Positions 63,584 through 64,000 of a stretch of DNA of 64,000 nt are shown one piece after another. Made by a program: the position numbers and the translations under genes. Origin of the DNA: Colwellia psychrerythraea 34H (GTDB lineage: Bacteria; Pseudomonadota; Gammaproteobacteria; Enterobacterales; Alteromonadaceae); contig NC_003910.7 in assembly GCF_000012325.1 (NCBI RefSeq), forward strand, positions 2,480,001 through 2,544,000. The letters run 5' to 3'. Positions within the stretch are counted from its first letter, which is position 1, and each line of letters starts with the position of its first letter. The notes beneath the pieces were generated by a model. It searched no databases. It had not been told where the DNA came from and saw nothing but the letters and a program-made list of their open reading frames with translations.

Positions 63584-64000
63584 ATGACAAACGATAAAGA
63601 TAAATCAAATCCAAAAGATGAAGTTGGTAAAGAAGAAGCCAAAAAAGCGCGTGATTTAAAACTATCTCAAGAAAAAGCTCTTAAAACGGATAAAGATGTA
63701 GAGCGTTTAAAAGCGAAAGAGTTTAAAAGCACATCTACCTATCAAGGTGCTTCTAATGCTGATTTGGTTGCAGACAAGTCATCAATACTGATAGCTGAGA
63801 ATCAAAAAAATTCAGGGGTAGAGGCAAGTCCCGAAGAACATACGGATGACTCTGATTTATTAGCGAGCAATTTAGAACAGAGCAGCTTAATCGATGATAC
63901 AAGTAAATCTTTAAATGAAAACACCAGCGATTCGGTTACTAATCAAGATGAAACGTCAGAGCAAACCGAGGGTAATGCAAAAACACCTCAATTGACTCGA
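63584..64000 (+). CDS. Acidic low-complexity protein, N-terminal part (runs off window)
   Basis: The frame opens with ATG at 63584, 11 bp after the HlyD stop, and stays open for 139 codons to the window end. It is hydrophilic and rich in Asp, Glu, Lys, Ser and Asn (KDEVGKEEAKKARD, ..NENTSDSVTNQDETSEQTE) with no signal peptide or membrane helix. This is what one expects from the N-terminus of a large type I-secreted adhesin or RTX-like protein, but an accessory protein is also possible. Position in the operon supports a substrate role (inference). Confidence 0.6.
   Translation, partial: MTNDKDKSNPKDEVGKEEAKKARDLKLSQEKALKTDKDVERLKAKEFKSTSTYQGASNADLVADKSSILIAENQKNSGVEASPEEHTDDSDLLASNLEQSSLIDDTSKSLNENTSDSVTNQDETSEQTEGNAKTPQLTR

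Overview
The window is AT-rich DNA from a marine gammaproteobacterium, most likely Alteromonadales (Colwellia or Thalassotalea type). That guess rests on the gene families, the codon use, two secreted proteins with GlyGly-CTERM tails and the short dispersed palindromes; no rRNA or tRNA gene is present to confirm it.

Region 1 (1-28.6 kb) is a carbohydrate-use and export region. It holds the end of a LacI-type regulator, a GH10 lipoprotein, an octaheme cytochrome with TPRs, a GH3 beta-glucosidase with a PA14-like insert, an S1 sulfatase, a large secreted clan GH-A-like enzyme with DNRLRE and Ig-like domains, and a secreted calcium-repeat/Ig-like protein. An RND efflux operon (OMF-MFP-RND) follows, divergent from a two-component system. 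Then come a FucP/GluP-type sugar permease, glucokinase, and a DUF1800/DUF1501 pair. Three 14-bp LacI-type palindromes with a shared consensus (6941, 14901, 23334) tie the GH3, the calcium-repeat protein and the sugar permease into one probable regulon. Secreted hydrolases would release sugars, the permease would import hexose and glucokinase would phosphorylate it.

Region 2 (28.6-45 kb) is an accessory zone with many scars. It holds a broken tyrosine integrase, a GGDEF protein, a MITE-like element, a compositionally distinct TPR/SPOR-like pair, an outer-membrane-barrel protein convergent with a caspase-like operon, a decayed EEP nuclease next to an intact lipase, an endonuclease I fragment, an IS3-family element with a broken orfB, a Sel1-repeat protein and a glutaredoxin. 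Two inverted copies of a 71-bp element, each with its own 7-8-bp target duplication, bracket the caspase locus.

Region 3 (44.5-51.2 kb) holds a SEC-C protein and then a NERD nuclease, an OLD-family ATPase/TOPRIM nuclease and a UvrD-like helicase. The last two are the gene pair of Gabija-type anti-phage systems. The three-gene block lies between two near-identical 71-bp direct repeats (45611, 51037), each followed by a terminator, which suggests a transferable defence cassette.

Region 4 (51.2-64 kb) returns to chromosome-like genes: a CREST/ceramidase-like membrane protein, a DCC-family protein, a DUF1326/DUF2182 pair, a short DTW protein, a B12-binding radical SAM enzyme and a double DsbA-like protein. 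It ends with a type I secretion operon: two ABC half-transporters with complementary degenerate ATPase motifs, an HlyD adaptor, and the start of an acidic protein that runs off the window and may be the substrate.
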